Part shown: piece by piece, positions 24,613 through 37,366 of the stretch | Position numbering within the stretch: position 1 is the first letter of the stretch | Layout of the letters: every line of letters begins with the position of its first letter | Assembly (NCBI RefSeq): GCF_051401765.1 | Contig: NW_027480480.1 | Location: 1,054,001-1,118,000 of the forward strand | Direction of reading: 5' to 3' | DNA from: Calliopsis andreniformis | Taxonomy: Eukaryota > Arthropoda > Insecta > Hymenoptera > Andrenidae | Length of the DNA: 64,000 nt | The notes under the pieces: model-generated | Databases searched by the model: none | The model's input: only the letters and a program-made list of their open reading frames with translations | Told to the model about the DNA's origin: nothing | Program-made: the position numbers and the translations under genes

Positions 24613-26916
24613 GGATTGAAGATTGAGGATTGGGTGTTAAGGATTGAAGAATGAGGATTGAGGATTGAGGATTGAGGATTGAGGATTGAAGATTGAGTAT
24701 TGAGGATTGAAGATTGAGGTTTGAGGATTGAGGATTGAGGATTGAAGATTGAGTATTGAGGATTGAAAATTGAGGATTGAGGATTGAGGATTGAGGATTG
24801 AGGATTGAGGATTGAGGATTGAGGATTGAAGATTGAGTATTGACGATAGAAGATTGAGGATTGAGGATTGAGGATTGAGGATAGAGGATTGAGGATTGAG
24901 GATTGAGGATTGAGGATTGCGGATTGAGGATTGAAGCTTGAATATTGATGATTGAAGATTGAGGGTTGAGGATTGAGGGTTGTGGAATGAGGACGAGGAC
25001 TGAGGGTTGAATATTGATGTTTGAGGTCTGAGGATTGAGAATTGACAACTGATTGTTGAGGACTGAGGTCTGAAGATTGATGATTCAGGATTGAGGATTC
25101 AGGTTTGAGGTTTGAGGACTGAGGATTGAGGATTGAGAATTGAGGATTGAGGATTCAGTATTGAGGATTGAAGACTGAGGTTTGGGTATTGAGGATTGAA
25201 GAATGAGGATTGAGGATTGAGGATTGAGGATTGAGGCTTGAATATTGAGGATTGGGGACTGAGTTTTGAGGGTTGAGTGATGAGAATTGATGTTTGTGGA
25301 TAGAGATTTGAAGATTGCAGGTTGAGTATTGAGTATTGAAAACTGTGAATTCATGATATTCTATTGAGGATTGAGGATTGACCACTGATTGTTGAGGACT
25401 GAGGGCTGAAGATTGAGGATTCAGGATTGAGGATTCAGGATTGAGGATTCAGGATTGAGGTTTGAGGACTGAGGATTGAGGATTGAGGATTGAGGATTCA
25501 GGATTGAGGATTGAGGATTGAAGACTGAGGATTGGGTATTGAGGATTGAACATTGAGGACTGAGGATTGAGGATTGAGGATTGAGGATTGAGGATTGAAG
25601 GTAGCATATTGATGAATGAAGATTGAGGATTGAGGATTGAGGATAGAAGACTGAGTATTGAGGATTGAAGATTGAGGATTGAGGACTGAGGATTGAGGAT
25701 TGAGGAATGAGGATTGAGGATTGAAGATTTAGTATTGAGTATTGAAGATTAAGGGTTGAGGATTGAGGATTGAGGATTGAGAATTGAAGATTGAGGATTG
25801 GGGATTGAGGATTGACGATTGAGGATTGAGTATTGAGGATTGAGAATTGAGGATTGATTATTGAATATTGAGTATTGAGGATTGAAGATTGAGGATTGAG
25901 GATTGAGTGTTGACGATTGAGGACGAGGACTGACGGTTGAGGATTAAGGTTTGAGGGTTGAGGATTGAGGATTGAGGACTGAGGATTGAGGATTGAGGAT
26001 TGAAGATTGAGGATTAAGGATTGAGGATTGGGGATTGAGGATCTAGGATTGGAGATTGATTATTGAGGATTGAAGGTTGAGGATTGAGGGTTGAGGATTG
26101 AGAATTGAGAATTGAGGATGAGGACTGAGGTTTGAGGATTGAGGTTTGAGGAACGAGGATAGAGGATTGAGGATTGAGGACTGAGGAATGACGATTGAGT
26201 ATTGAAGATTGAGGATTGATTACTGAGGATTGAGGATTGAGGATTGAGGATTGAGGACTGAAGGTTGAGGATTGCGTATTGAGGATTGAACATTGAGGAT
26301 TGAACATTGAGGATTGAGGATTGAGTATTGAGGATTGAGAATTGAGGATTGATTATTGAAGGTTGAGTATTCAGGATTGAAGATTGAGGATTGATGATTG
26401 AGGATTGACGATTGAGGATGTGGGCAGAGGGTTGAGGATTGAGGTTTGAGGACTGAGGACTGAGGATTGAGGATTGAGAATTGAAGATTGAGGATTGAGG
26501 ATTGAAGATTGAGTATTGAGGATTCAGGATTGAGGACTGCGGATTGAAGAATGATGATTGGGTATTGAGGATTGAACATTGAGGATTGAGGATTGAGGAT
26601 TGAGGATTGAGGATTCGGGATTGTGGATCGAGCATTGAAGACTGAGGATTGGGTATTGAGGATTGAACATTGAGGATTGAGGATTGAGGATTGAGGATTG
26701 AGGATTGAGTATTGAAGGTTGCATATTGATGAATGAAGATTGAGGATTGAGGATTGAAGGTCGTGGATTGAGGACGAGGACTGAGGGTTGAGTATTGATA
26801 CTTGAGGCCTGAGGAATTAGGATTCAGGATTGCGAATTGAGGATTGAGGATTTAAATTGTGGATTGTGTATTGAGGATTGAAGAATGAGGATTGAGGATT
26901 GAGGATTGAGGATTGA
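24613..26916 (+). repeat. 2.3-kb tandem unit, copy 1
   Basis: Anchors repeat downstream at 2,297-2,304 bp: tgggtgttaagg 24631/26935, ggatagagg 24879/27176, tgtgaattcatgatattc (GAATTC) 25347/27644, and gacgattgagg 25912/28209. The change from 2,304 to 2,297 is one heptamer. Confidence 0.88.
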
Positions 26917-29124
26917 GGATTGAAGATTGAGGATTGGGTGTTAAGGATTGAAGAATGAGGATTGAGGATTGAGGATTGAGGATTGAGGATTGAAGATTGA
27001 GTATTGAGGATTGAAGATTGAGGTTTGAGGATTGAGGATTGAGGATTGAAGATTGAGTATTGAGGATTGAAAATTGAGGATTGAGGATTGAGGATTGAGG
27101 ATTGAGGATTGAGGATTGAGGATTGAAGATTGAGTATTGACGATAGAAGATTGAGGATTGAGGATTGAGGATTGAGGATAGAGGATTGAGGATTGAGGAT
27201 TGAGGATTGAGGATTGCGGATTGAGGATTGAAGCTTGAATATTGATGATTGAAGATTGAGGGTTGAGGATTGAGGGTTGTGGAATGAGGACGAGGACTGA
27301 GGGTTGAATATTGATGTTTGAGGTCTGAGGATTGAGAATTGACAACTGATTGTTGAGGACTGAGGTCTGAAGATTGATGATTCAGGATTGAGGATTCAGG
27401 TTTGAGGTTTGAGGACTGAGGATTGAGGATTCAGAATTGAGGATTGAGGATTCAGTATTGAGGATTGAAGACTGAGGTTTGGGTATTGAGGATTGAAGAA
27501 TGAGGATTGAGGATTGAGGATTGAGGATTGAGGCTTGAATATTGAGGATTGGGGACTGAGTTTTGAGGGTTGAGTGATGAGAATTGATGTTTGTGGATAG
27601 AGATTTGAAGATTGCAGGTTGAGTATTGAGTATTGAAAACTGTGAATTCATGATATTCTATTGAGGATTGAGGATTGACCACTGATTGTTGAGGACTGAG
27701 GGCTGAAGATTGAGGATTCAGGATTGAGGATTCAGGATTGAGGATTCAGGATTGAGGTTTGAGGACTGAGGATTGAGGATTGAGGATTGAGGATTCAGGA
27801 TTGAGGATTGAGGATTGAAGACTGAGGATTGGGTATTGAGGATTGAACATTGAGGACTGAGGATTGAGGATTGAGGATTGAGGATTGAGGATTGAAGGTA
27901 GCATATTGATGAATGAAGATTGAGGATTGAGGATTGAGGATAGAAGACTGAGTATTGAGGATTGAAGATTGAGGATTGAGGACTGAGGATTGAGGATTGA
28001 GGAATGAGGATTGAGGATTGAAGATTTAGTATTGAGTATTGAAGATTAAGGGTTGAGGATTGAGGATTGAGGATTGAGAATTGAAGATTGAGGATTGGGG
28101 ATTGAGGATTGACGATTGAGGATTGAGTATTGAGGATTGAGAATTGAGGATTGATTATTGAATATTGAGTATTGAGGATTGAAAATTGAGGATTGAGGAT
28201 TGAGTGTTGACGATTGAGGACGAGGACTGACGGTTGAGGATTAAGGTTTGAGGGTTGAGGATTGAGGATTGAGGACTGAGGATTGAGGATTGAGGATTGA
28301 AGATTGAGGATTAAGGATTGAGGATTGGGGATTGAGGATCTAGGATTGGAGATTGATTATTGAGGATTGAAGGTTGAGGATTGAGGGTTGAGGATTGAGA
28401 ATTGAGAATTGAGGATGAGGACTGAGGTTTGAGGATTGAGGTTTGAGGAACGAGGATAGAGGATTGAGGATTGAGGACTGAGGAATGACGATTGAGTATT
28501 GAAGATTGAGGATTGATTACTGAGGATTGAGGATTGAGGATTGAGGATTGAGGACTGAAGGTTGAGGATTGCGTATTGAGGATTGAACATTGAGGATTGA
28601 ACATTGAGGATTGAGGATTGAGTATTGAGGATTGAGAATTGAGGATTGATTATTGAAGGTTGAGTATTCAGGATTGAAGATTGAGGATTGATGATTGAGG
28701 ATTGACGATTGAGGATGTGGGCAGAGGGTTGAGGATTGAGGTTTGAGGACTGAGGACTGAGGATTGAGGATTGAGAATTGAAGATTGAGGATTGAGGATT
28801 GAAGATTGAGTATTGAGGATTCAGGATTGAGGACTGCGGATTGAAGAATGATGATTGGGTATTGAGGATTGAACATTGAGGATTGAGGATTGAGGATTGA
28901 GGATTGAGGATTCGGGATTGTGGATCGAGCATTGAAGACTGAGGATTGGGTATTGAGGATTGAACATTGAGGATTGAGGATTTAGGATTGAGGATTGAGG
29001 ATTGAGTATTGAAGGTTGCATATTGATGAATGAAGATTGAGGATTGAGGATTGAAGGTCGTGGATTGAGGACGAGGACTGAGGGTTGAGTATTGATACTT
29101 GAGGCCTGAGGATTGAGGATTCAG
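26917..29124 (+). repeat. 2.3-kb tandem unit, copy 2
   Basis: It follows copy 1 at 2,297 bp and precedes copy 3 at 2,171 bp (GAATTC 27644/29815). The difference of 126 bp is 18 heptamers, lost at the left of copy 3. It contains the gaggatttaaattgtgg phrase just before its copy-1 partner junction at 26.85 kb and again near 29.15 kb. Confidence 0.85.
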
Positions 29125-31269
29125 GATTGCGAATTGAGGATTGAGGATTTAAATTGTGGATTGTGTATTGAGGATTGAAGAATGAGGATTGAGGATTGAG
29201 GATTGAGGATTGAGGATTGAGGATTGAAGATTGAGTATTGAGGGTTGAAGATTGAGGATTGACAATTGAGGATTGAGGATTGAGGATTGAAGCTTGAGGA
29301 TTGAGGACTCAAGGTTGAGGAATGAGGATTGAGGATTGAGGATAGAGGAGTGAAGATTGAGGATTGAGGATTGAGGATTGAGGATTGCGGATTGAGGATT
29401 GAAGCTTGAATATTGATGATTGAAGATTGAGGGTTGAGGATTGAGGGTTGTGGAATGAGGACGAGGACTGAGGGTTGAATATTGATGTTTGAGGTCTGAG
29501 GATTGAGAATTGACAACTGATTGTTGAGGACTGAGGTCTGAAGATTGATGATTCAGGATTGAGGATTCAGGTTTGAGGTTTGAGGACTGAGGATTGAGGA
29601 TTGAGAATTGAGGATTGAGGATTCAGTATTGAGGATTGAAGACTGAGGTTTGGGTATTGACGATTGAAGAATGAGGATTGAGGATTGAGGATTGAGGATT
29701 GAGGCTTGAATATTGAGGATTGGGGACTGAGTTTTGAGGGTTGAGTGATGAGAATTGATGTTTGTGGATAGAGATTTGAAGATTGCAGGTTGAGTATTGA
29801 GTATTGAAAACTGTGAATTCATGATATTCTATTGAGGATTGAGGATTGACCACTGATTGTTGAGGACTGAGGGCTGAAGATTGAGGATTCAGGATTGAGG
29901 ATTCAGGATTGAGGATTCAGGATTGAGGTTTGAGGACTGAGGATTGAGGATTGAGGATTGAGGATTCAGGATTGAGGATTGAGGATTGAGACTGAGGATT
30001 GGGTATTGAGGATTGAACATTGAGGACTGAGGATTGAGGATTGAGGATTGAGGATTGAGGATTGAAGGTAGCATATTGATGAATGAAGATTGAGGATTGA
30101 GGATTGAGGATAGAAGACTGAGTATTGAGGATTGAAGATTGAGGATTGAGGACTGAGGATTGAGGATTGAGGAATGAGGATTGAGGATTGAAGATTTAGT
30201 ATTGAGTATTGAAGATTAAGGGTTGAGGATTGAGGATTGAGGATTGAGGATTGAAGATTGAGGATTGGGGATTGAGGATTGACGATTGAGGATTGAGTAT
30301 TGAGAATTGAGAATTGAGGATTGATTGTTGAATATTGAGTATTGAGGATTGAAGATTGAGGATTGAGGATTGAGTGTTGACGATTGAGGACGAGGACTGA
30401 CGGTTGAGGATTAAGGTTTGAGGGTTGAGGATTGAGGATTGAGGACTGAGGATTGAGGATTGAGGATTGAAGATTGAGGATTAAGGATTGAGGATTGGGG
30501 ATTGAGGATCTAGGATTGGAGATTGATTATTGAGGATTGAAGGTTGAGGATTGAGGGTTGAGGATTGAGAATTCAGAATTGAGGATGAGGACTGAGGTTT
30601 GAGGATTGAGGTTTGAGGAACGAAGATAGAGGATTGAGGATTGAGGACTGAGGAATGACGATTGAGTATTGAAGATTGAGGATTGATTACTGAGGATTGA
30701 GGATTGAGGATTGAGGATTGAGGACTGAAGGTTGAGGATTTCGTATTGAGGATTGAACATTGAGGATTGAGTATTGAGGATTGAGAATTGAGGATTGATT
30801 ATTGAAGGTTGAGTATTCAGGATTGAAGATTGAGGATTGATGATTGAGGATTGAGGATTGAGGATGTGGGCAGAGGGTTGAGGATTGAGGTTTGAGGACT
30901 GAGGACTGAGGATTGAGGATTGAGAATTGAAGATTGAGGATTGAGGATTGAAGATTGAGTATTGAGGATTCAGGATTGAGGACTGCGGATTGAAGAATAA
31001 GGATTGGGTATTGAGGATTGAACATTGAGGATTGAGGATTGAGGATTGAGGATTGAGGATTCGGGATTGTGGATCGAGCATTGAAGACTGAGGATTGGGT
31101 ATTGAGGATTGAACATTGAGGATTGAGGATTGAGGATTGAGGATTGAGGATTGAGTATTGAAGGTTGCATATTGATGAATGAAGATTGAGGATTGAGGAT
31201 TGAAGGTCGTGGATTGAGGACGAGGACTGAGGGTTGAGTATTGATACTTGAGGCCTGAGGATTGAGGAT
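29125..31269 (+). repeat. 2.2-kb tandem unit, copy 3 (mosaic left end)
   Basis: From about 29,390 it follows copy 2 (ggattgcggattgaggattg plus aagcttgaat, GAATTC at 29815, gacgattgagg at 30379). The first 270 bp instead follow the 13.85-14.07 kb wording (gagggttgaag, gaagcttgaggattgaggac plus tcaagg), so the left end looks recombinant. The offset drops from 2,171 to 2,170 at 29,990, where gattgagactg replaces gattgaagactg, a single-base loss. Confidence 0.8.
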
Positions 31270-33145
31270 TCAGGATTGCGAATTGAGGATTGAGGATTTA
31301 AATTGTGGATTGTGTATTGAGGATTGAAGAATGAGGATTGAGGATTGAGGATTGAGGATTGAGGATTGAGGATTGAAGATTGAGTATTGAGGGTTGAAGA
31401 TTGAGGATTGACAATTGAGGATTGAGGATTGAGGATTGAAGCTTGAGGATTGAGGACTCAAGGTTGAGGATTGAGGATTGAGGATTGAGGATAGAGGAGT
31501 GAAGATTGAGGATTGAGGATTGAGGATTGAGGATTGAGGATTGAGGATTGAGGGTTGTGGATTCAGGACAAGGACTGAAGGTAGAACATTGATGATTGAG
31601 GTCTGAGGAATGAGGATTGAGAATTGAGAGTTGAGGATTGAGGATTGAAGATTGAGGATTGGGTATTGAGGACTGAAGATTGAGGATTGAGGATTGCGGA
31701 CAGAAGATTGAGGATTGGTTATTGCGGATTGAAGATTGAGGATTGACAATTGAGTATTGAGGATTGAGGATTGAAGATTGAGTATTGAGGACTCAAGGTT
31801 GAAGATTGAGGATTGAGGATTGAGGGTTGAGGAGTGAAGACTGAGGATTGAGGATTGATAATTGAGGATTGAGGATTGAGGATTGAGGATTGAAGATTGA
31901 ATATTGATGATTGAAGATTGAGGGTTGAGATTTGAGGGTTGCGGACTGAGGACGAGGACTGAGGGTTGAATATTGATGTTTGAGGTCTGAGGATTGAGAA
32001 TTGACAACTGATTGTTGAGGACTGAGGTCTGAAGATTGAGGGTTCAGGATTGAGGATTCAGGTTTGAGGTTTGAGGACTGAGGATTGAGGATTGAGGATT
32101 GAGGATTGAGGATTCAGGATTGAGGATTGAAGTCTGAGGATTGGGTATTGAGGATTGAAGAATGAGGATTGAGGATTGAGGCTTGAATATTGAGGATTGG
32201 GGACTGAGTGTTGAGGGTTGAGTGATGAGAATTGATGTTTGTGGATAGAGATTTGAAGATTGCAGGTTGAGCATTGAGTATTGAAAACTGTGAATTCATG
32301 ATATTATATTGAGGATTGAGGATTGACCACTGATTGTTGAGGACTGAGGGCTGAAGATTGAGGATTCGGGATTGAGGATTGAGGATTGAAGACTGAGGAT
32401 TGGGTATTGAGGATTGAACATTGAGGATTCAGGATTGAGGATTGAGGATTGAGGATTGAGGATAGAGGATTGAAGGTTGCATATTGATGAATGAAGATTG
32501 AGTATTGAGGATTGAAGGTCGTGGATTGAGGACGAGGACTGAGGGTTGAGTATTGATACTTGAGGCCTGAGGATTGAGGATTGACGATTGCGAATTGTGG
32601 ATTGAGGATTGAAGAATGAGGATTGAGGATTGAGGATTGAGGATTGAGGATTGAGGATTGAAGATTGTGTATTGAGGATTGAAGATTGAGGATTGACAAT
32701 TGAGGATTGAGGATTGATGATTGAAGCTTGAGTATTGAGGACTCAAGGTTGAGGATTGAGGATTGAGGATTAAGGATTGAGGATTGAGGACTGAAGATTG
32801 CATATTGATGATTGAAGATTGAGGGTTGTGGATTGAGGGTTGTGTATTCAGGACGAGGACTGAGGGTTGAATATTGATGATTGAGGTCTGAGGAATAAGG
32901 GCTGAGCATTGAGGATTGAGGATTGAGAATTGAAGACTGAGGATTGGGGATTGAGTATTGACGATTGAGGATTGAGTATTGAGGATTGAGAATTGAGGAT
33001 TGATTATTGAAGGTTGAGTATTGAGGATTGAAGATTGAGGATTGATGATTGAGGATTGAGGATTGAGGATGAGGGCTGAGGGTTGAGGATTGAGGTTTGA
33101 GGACTGAGGACTGAGGATTGAGGATTGAGAATTGAGGATTGAGGA
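31270..33145 (+). repeat. Dispersed copy of 13.8-15.9 kb with an internal 168-bp deletion
   Basis: The order of 13,818-14,910 is repeated here at offset 17,452, falling to 17,438 at GAATTC 14854/32292. At about 32,360 the sequence jumps to the counterpart of 15,094 (attcggg 15094/32364, offset 17,270) and continues to the counterpart of about 15,875. The changes (14 and 168 bp) are 2 and 24 whole heptamers. Similarity also extends left through 30.4-31.3 kb to 12.92 kb. Confidence 0.87.
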
Positions 33146-35494
33146 TTGAGGATTGAAGATTGTGGACTGGGGATTGAGGATTGAAGATTGATGATTAAGG
33201 ATTGAGGATTGGGGATTGAGGATCTAGGATTGGAGATTGATTATTGAGGATTGAAGATTGAGGATTGAGGATTGAGGATTGGGGTTGAGGATTGAAGACT
33301 CAGTATTGAGGATTGAAGATTGAGAATTGAAGATTGAGGACTGAACATTGAGGACTGAGCGTTCAGGGTTGAGTGATGAGAATTGATGTTTGTGGATAGA
33401 GATTTGAAGATTTCAGATTGAGTATTGAGTATTGAAAACTGTGAATTGAGGATATTCTATTGGGGATTGAGGATTGACAACTGATTGTTGAGGTCTGAGG
33501 GCTGAAGATTGAGGATGCAGGATTGAGGATTAAGAATTGAGGTTTGAGGATTGAGGATTGAGGATTGAGGATTGAGGATTGAAGATTGCAGATTGAGTAT
33601 TGAGGATTGAAGGTTGAGGATTGAGGATTGAGGATTGAGGATTGAGGATTGAGGTTTGAAGATTGAGTATTGAGGATTGAAGACTGACGATTGAGGATTG
33701 AGGATTGAGGATTGAGGATTGAGGATTGAAGATTGAGTATTGGGGATTGAAGATTGAGGATTGAGGATTGAGGATTGAGGATTGAGGATTGAAGAATGTG
33801 GATTGAGGATTGAGGATTGAAGGTTGAGGATTGCGTATTGAGGTTAGAACATTGAGGATTGAGGATTGAGTATTGAGGATTGAGGATTGAGGATTGAAAA
33901 TTGAATATTGATGATTGAAGGCTGAGGATCGAGGATTGACGGTTGTGGATTGAGGACGAGGACTGAGGGTTGGGTATTGATGTTTGAGGTCTGAGGACTG
34001 AGGATTGAGGATTGAGAATTGAGGATTGAGGATTGAGGATTGAAGATCGAGTATTGAGGACTGAAGATTGAGGATTGACCATTGAGGATTGAGGATCGAG
34101 TATTGAGGATTGATGATTGCGGATAGAAGATTGAGGATTGGGTATTGCGGATTGAACATTGAGGATTGAGGATGGAGGATTGAAGATTGAGTATTGAGGA
34201 TTGAAGATTGAGGATCGTGGATTGAGGATTAAGGATTGAGGATTGAAGATTGAGGATTGAGAATTGAGGATTGAGGATTGAGGATTGAAGATTGAGGATT
34301 GGGTGTTGAGGATTGAAGAATGAGGATTGAGTATTGAGGATCGAGGATTGAGGATTGCAGATTGAGTATTGAGGATTGAAGATTGAGGATTGACGATTGA
34401 GGATTGAGGATTGAGGATTGAAGGTTGAGTATTGAGGATTGAAGATTGAGGATTGAGGATTGAGAATTGAAGATTCAGTATTGGGGATTGATGATTGACG
34501 ATTGAGGATTGATTATTGAAGATTGAGAATTAAGGATTGATTATTGAAGGTTGAGTATTGAGGATTGAAGATTGAGGATTGAGGATTGAAGATTGAGGAT
34601 TGGGGACTGAGTGTTGAGGGTTGAGTGATGAGAATAGATGTATGTGGATAGAGATTTGAAGATTGCAGGCTGAGCATTGAATATTGAAACCTGTGAATTG
34701 AGGATATTCTATTGAGGATTGTGGATTCACAACTGATTGTTGAGGTCTGAGTGCTGAAGATTGAGGGTTCAGGGTTTTGGATTCAGAATTGAGGCTTGAG
34801 GACTGAGGATTGAGGTTTGAAGATTGAGTATTGAGGATTGAAGATTGAGGATTGAGGACTGAGGATTGTGTATTGAGGATTGAGGGTTGAGGATTGAGGA
34901 TTGAAGACTGAAGGTTGATAATTGCGTATTGAGGATAGAACATTGAGGATTGAGGATTGAGTATTGAGGATTGAGGATTGAGGATTGAAGATTGAATATT
35001 GATGATTGAAGATTGAGAATCGAGGATTGAGGGTTGTGGATTGAGGACGAGGACTGACGGTTGAGTATTGATGTTTGAGGTCTGAGGATTGAGGATTGAG
35101 GATTGAGAATTGAGGATTGAGGATTGAGGATTGAAGATTGAGGATTGGGTGTTAAGGATTGAAGAATGAGGATTGAGGATTGAGGATTGAGGATTGAGGA
35201 TTGAAGATTGAGTATTGAGGATTGAAGATTGAGTATTGAGGATTGGGGATTGAGGATTGAGGATTGAAGGTTGAGTATTGAGGATTGAAAATTGAGGATT
35301 GAGGATTGAGGATTGAGGATTGAGGATTGAGGATTGAGGATTGAAGATTGAGTATTGAGGATTGAAGATTGAGGATTGAGGATTGAGGATTGAGGATTGA
35401 GGATTGAGGATTGAGGATTGAATATTGAGTATTGAGGATTGAAGATTGTGGATTGAGGATTGATTATTGAGGATTGAGGATAGAGGATTGAAGA
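33146..35494 (+). repeat. Family B mosaic of pieces seen at 16.6, 19.5 and 24.1 kb
   Basis: The piece 33.38-33.80 kb resembles 19.44-19.86 kb (tag 33450/19506, gatttcagattgag before it, aagaatgtgg 33792/19851). The piece 34.58-35.2 kb resembles 24.07-24.7 kb at offset 10,515. The stretch between them is heptamer array with ggatcgag and ggattgggtgttg variants, for which I found no single long partner. Confidence 0.7.
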
Positions 35495-37366
35495 TTGAGG
35501 ATTGGGGATTGAGGATTGAACGTTCAGTATTCAGGATTGAAGATTGAGAATTGAATATTAAGGATTGAACGTTGAGGACTGAGCGTTCAGGGTTGAGTGA
35601 TGAGAATTGATGATTGTGGATAGAGATTTGAAGATTGCAGATTGAGTATTGAGTATCGAAAACTGTGAATTGAGGATATTCTATTGGGGATTGAGGATTG
35701 ACAACTGATTGTTGAGGACTGCGGGCTGAAGATTGACGATGCAGGATTGAGGATTCAGAATTGAGGTTTGAGGACTGAGGATTGAGGATAGAGGATTGAG
35801 GATTGAGGATTGAGGATTGAGGATTGGGGATTGAAGACTGTGTATTGGGTATTGTGGATAGAAGAATGAGGATTGAGGATTGAGGATTGAGGATTGAGGA
35901 TTGACGACCGAGTATTGAGGATTGAAGATTGAGGATTGAGGACTGAGGATTGAGGATTGAGGATTGACGATTGAGGATTGAAGATTTAGTATTGAGTATT
36001 GAAGATTAAGGGCTGAGAATTGAGGATTGAGGATTGAGGATTGAAGATTGAGGATTGGGGATTGAGGATTGACGATTGAGGATTGAGTATTGAGGATTGA
36101 GAATTGAGGATTGATAATTGAAGGTTGAGTATTGAGGATTGAAGACTGAGGATTGAGGATTGAGGATTGAGGATTGACGATGAGGGCTGAGGGTTGAGGA
36201 TTGAGGTTTGAGGACTGAGGACTGAGGATTGAGGATTGAGAATTGAGGACTGAGGATTGAGGATTGAAGATTGAGGATAGGGTATTGAGGATTGAAGGAT
36301 GAGGATTGAGGATTGAGGATTGAGGATTGAGGATTGAAGATTGATGATGGAAGATTCAGGATTGAGTATTGAATATTGAGTATTGAGGATTGAATATTGA
36401 GGATTGAGGATTGAGTGTTGACGATTGAGGACGAGGACTGACGGTTGAGGATTGAGGTTTGAGGGTTGTGGATTGAGGATTGGGGACTGAGGATTGAGGA
36501 TTGATGATTGAGCATTGAGGATTGAAGATTGTGGACTGGGGATTGAGGATTGAAGATTGAGGATTAAGGATTGAGGATTGGGGATTGAGGATCTAGGATT
36601 GGAGATTGGTTATTGAGGATTGAAGATTGAGGATTGAGGATTGAGGATTGAGAATTGAGAATTGAGGATGAGGACTGACGTTTGAGGATTGAGGTTTGAG
36701 GATTGAGGTTTGAGGAACGGGGATTGAGGATTGAGGATTGAGGACTGAGGAATGACGATTGAGTATTGAAGATTGAGGATTGATTACTGATGATTGAGGA
36801 TTGAGGATTGAGGATTGAGGATTGAGGATTGAAGGATCAGTATTGAGGATTGAAGATTGAGAATTGAGGATTGAGGATTGAACATTGAGGACTGAGAGTT
36901 CAGGGTTGAGTGATGAGAATTGATGTTTGTGGATAGAGATTTGAAGATTGCAGGCTGAGTATTGAGTATTGAAACCTGTGAATTGAGGATATTCTATTGA
37001 GGATTGAGGACTCACAACTGACTGTTGAGGTCTGAGGGCTGAAGATTGAGGGTTCAGGATTGTGGATTCAGGATTGGGGTTTGAGGACTGAGGATTGAGT
37101 ATTTAGGATTGAGGGTTGAGGATTGAGGATTGAGGACTGAAGGTTGAGGACTGCGTATTGAGGATAGAACATTGAGGATTCAGGATTGAGTATTGAGGAT
37201 TGAGGATTGAGGATTGAAGATTGAATATTGATGATTGAAGATTGAGGATCGAGGATTGGGGGTTGTGGATTGAGGACGAGGACTGACGGTTGAGTATTGA
37301 TGTTTGAGGTCTGAGGATTGAGGATTGAGGATCGAGAATTGAGGATTGAGGATTGTGGATTGAAGA
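35495..37366 (+). repeat. 1.6/1.9-kb tandem duplication, copy 1
   Basis: cgttcagtattcagg at 35521 recurs at 37393 (offset 1,872, confirmed at the tag 35674/37546). From about 36,040 the offset is 1,627 (tag 36987/38614, gagagttcagg 36891/38518). The 245-bp difference is 35 heptamers, located near 35.79-36.03 kb and absent from copy 2. Confidence 0.87.
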
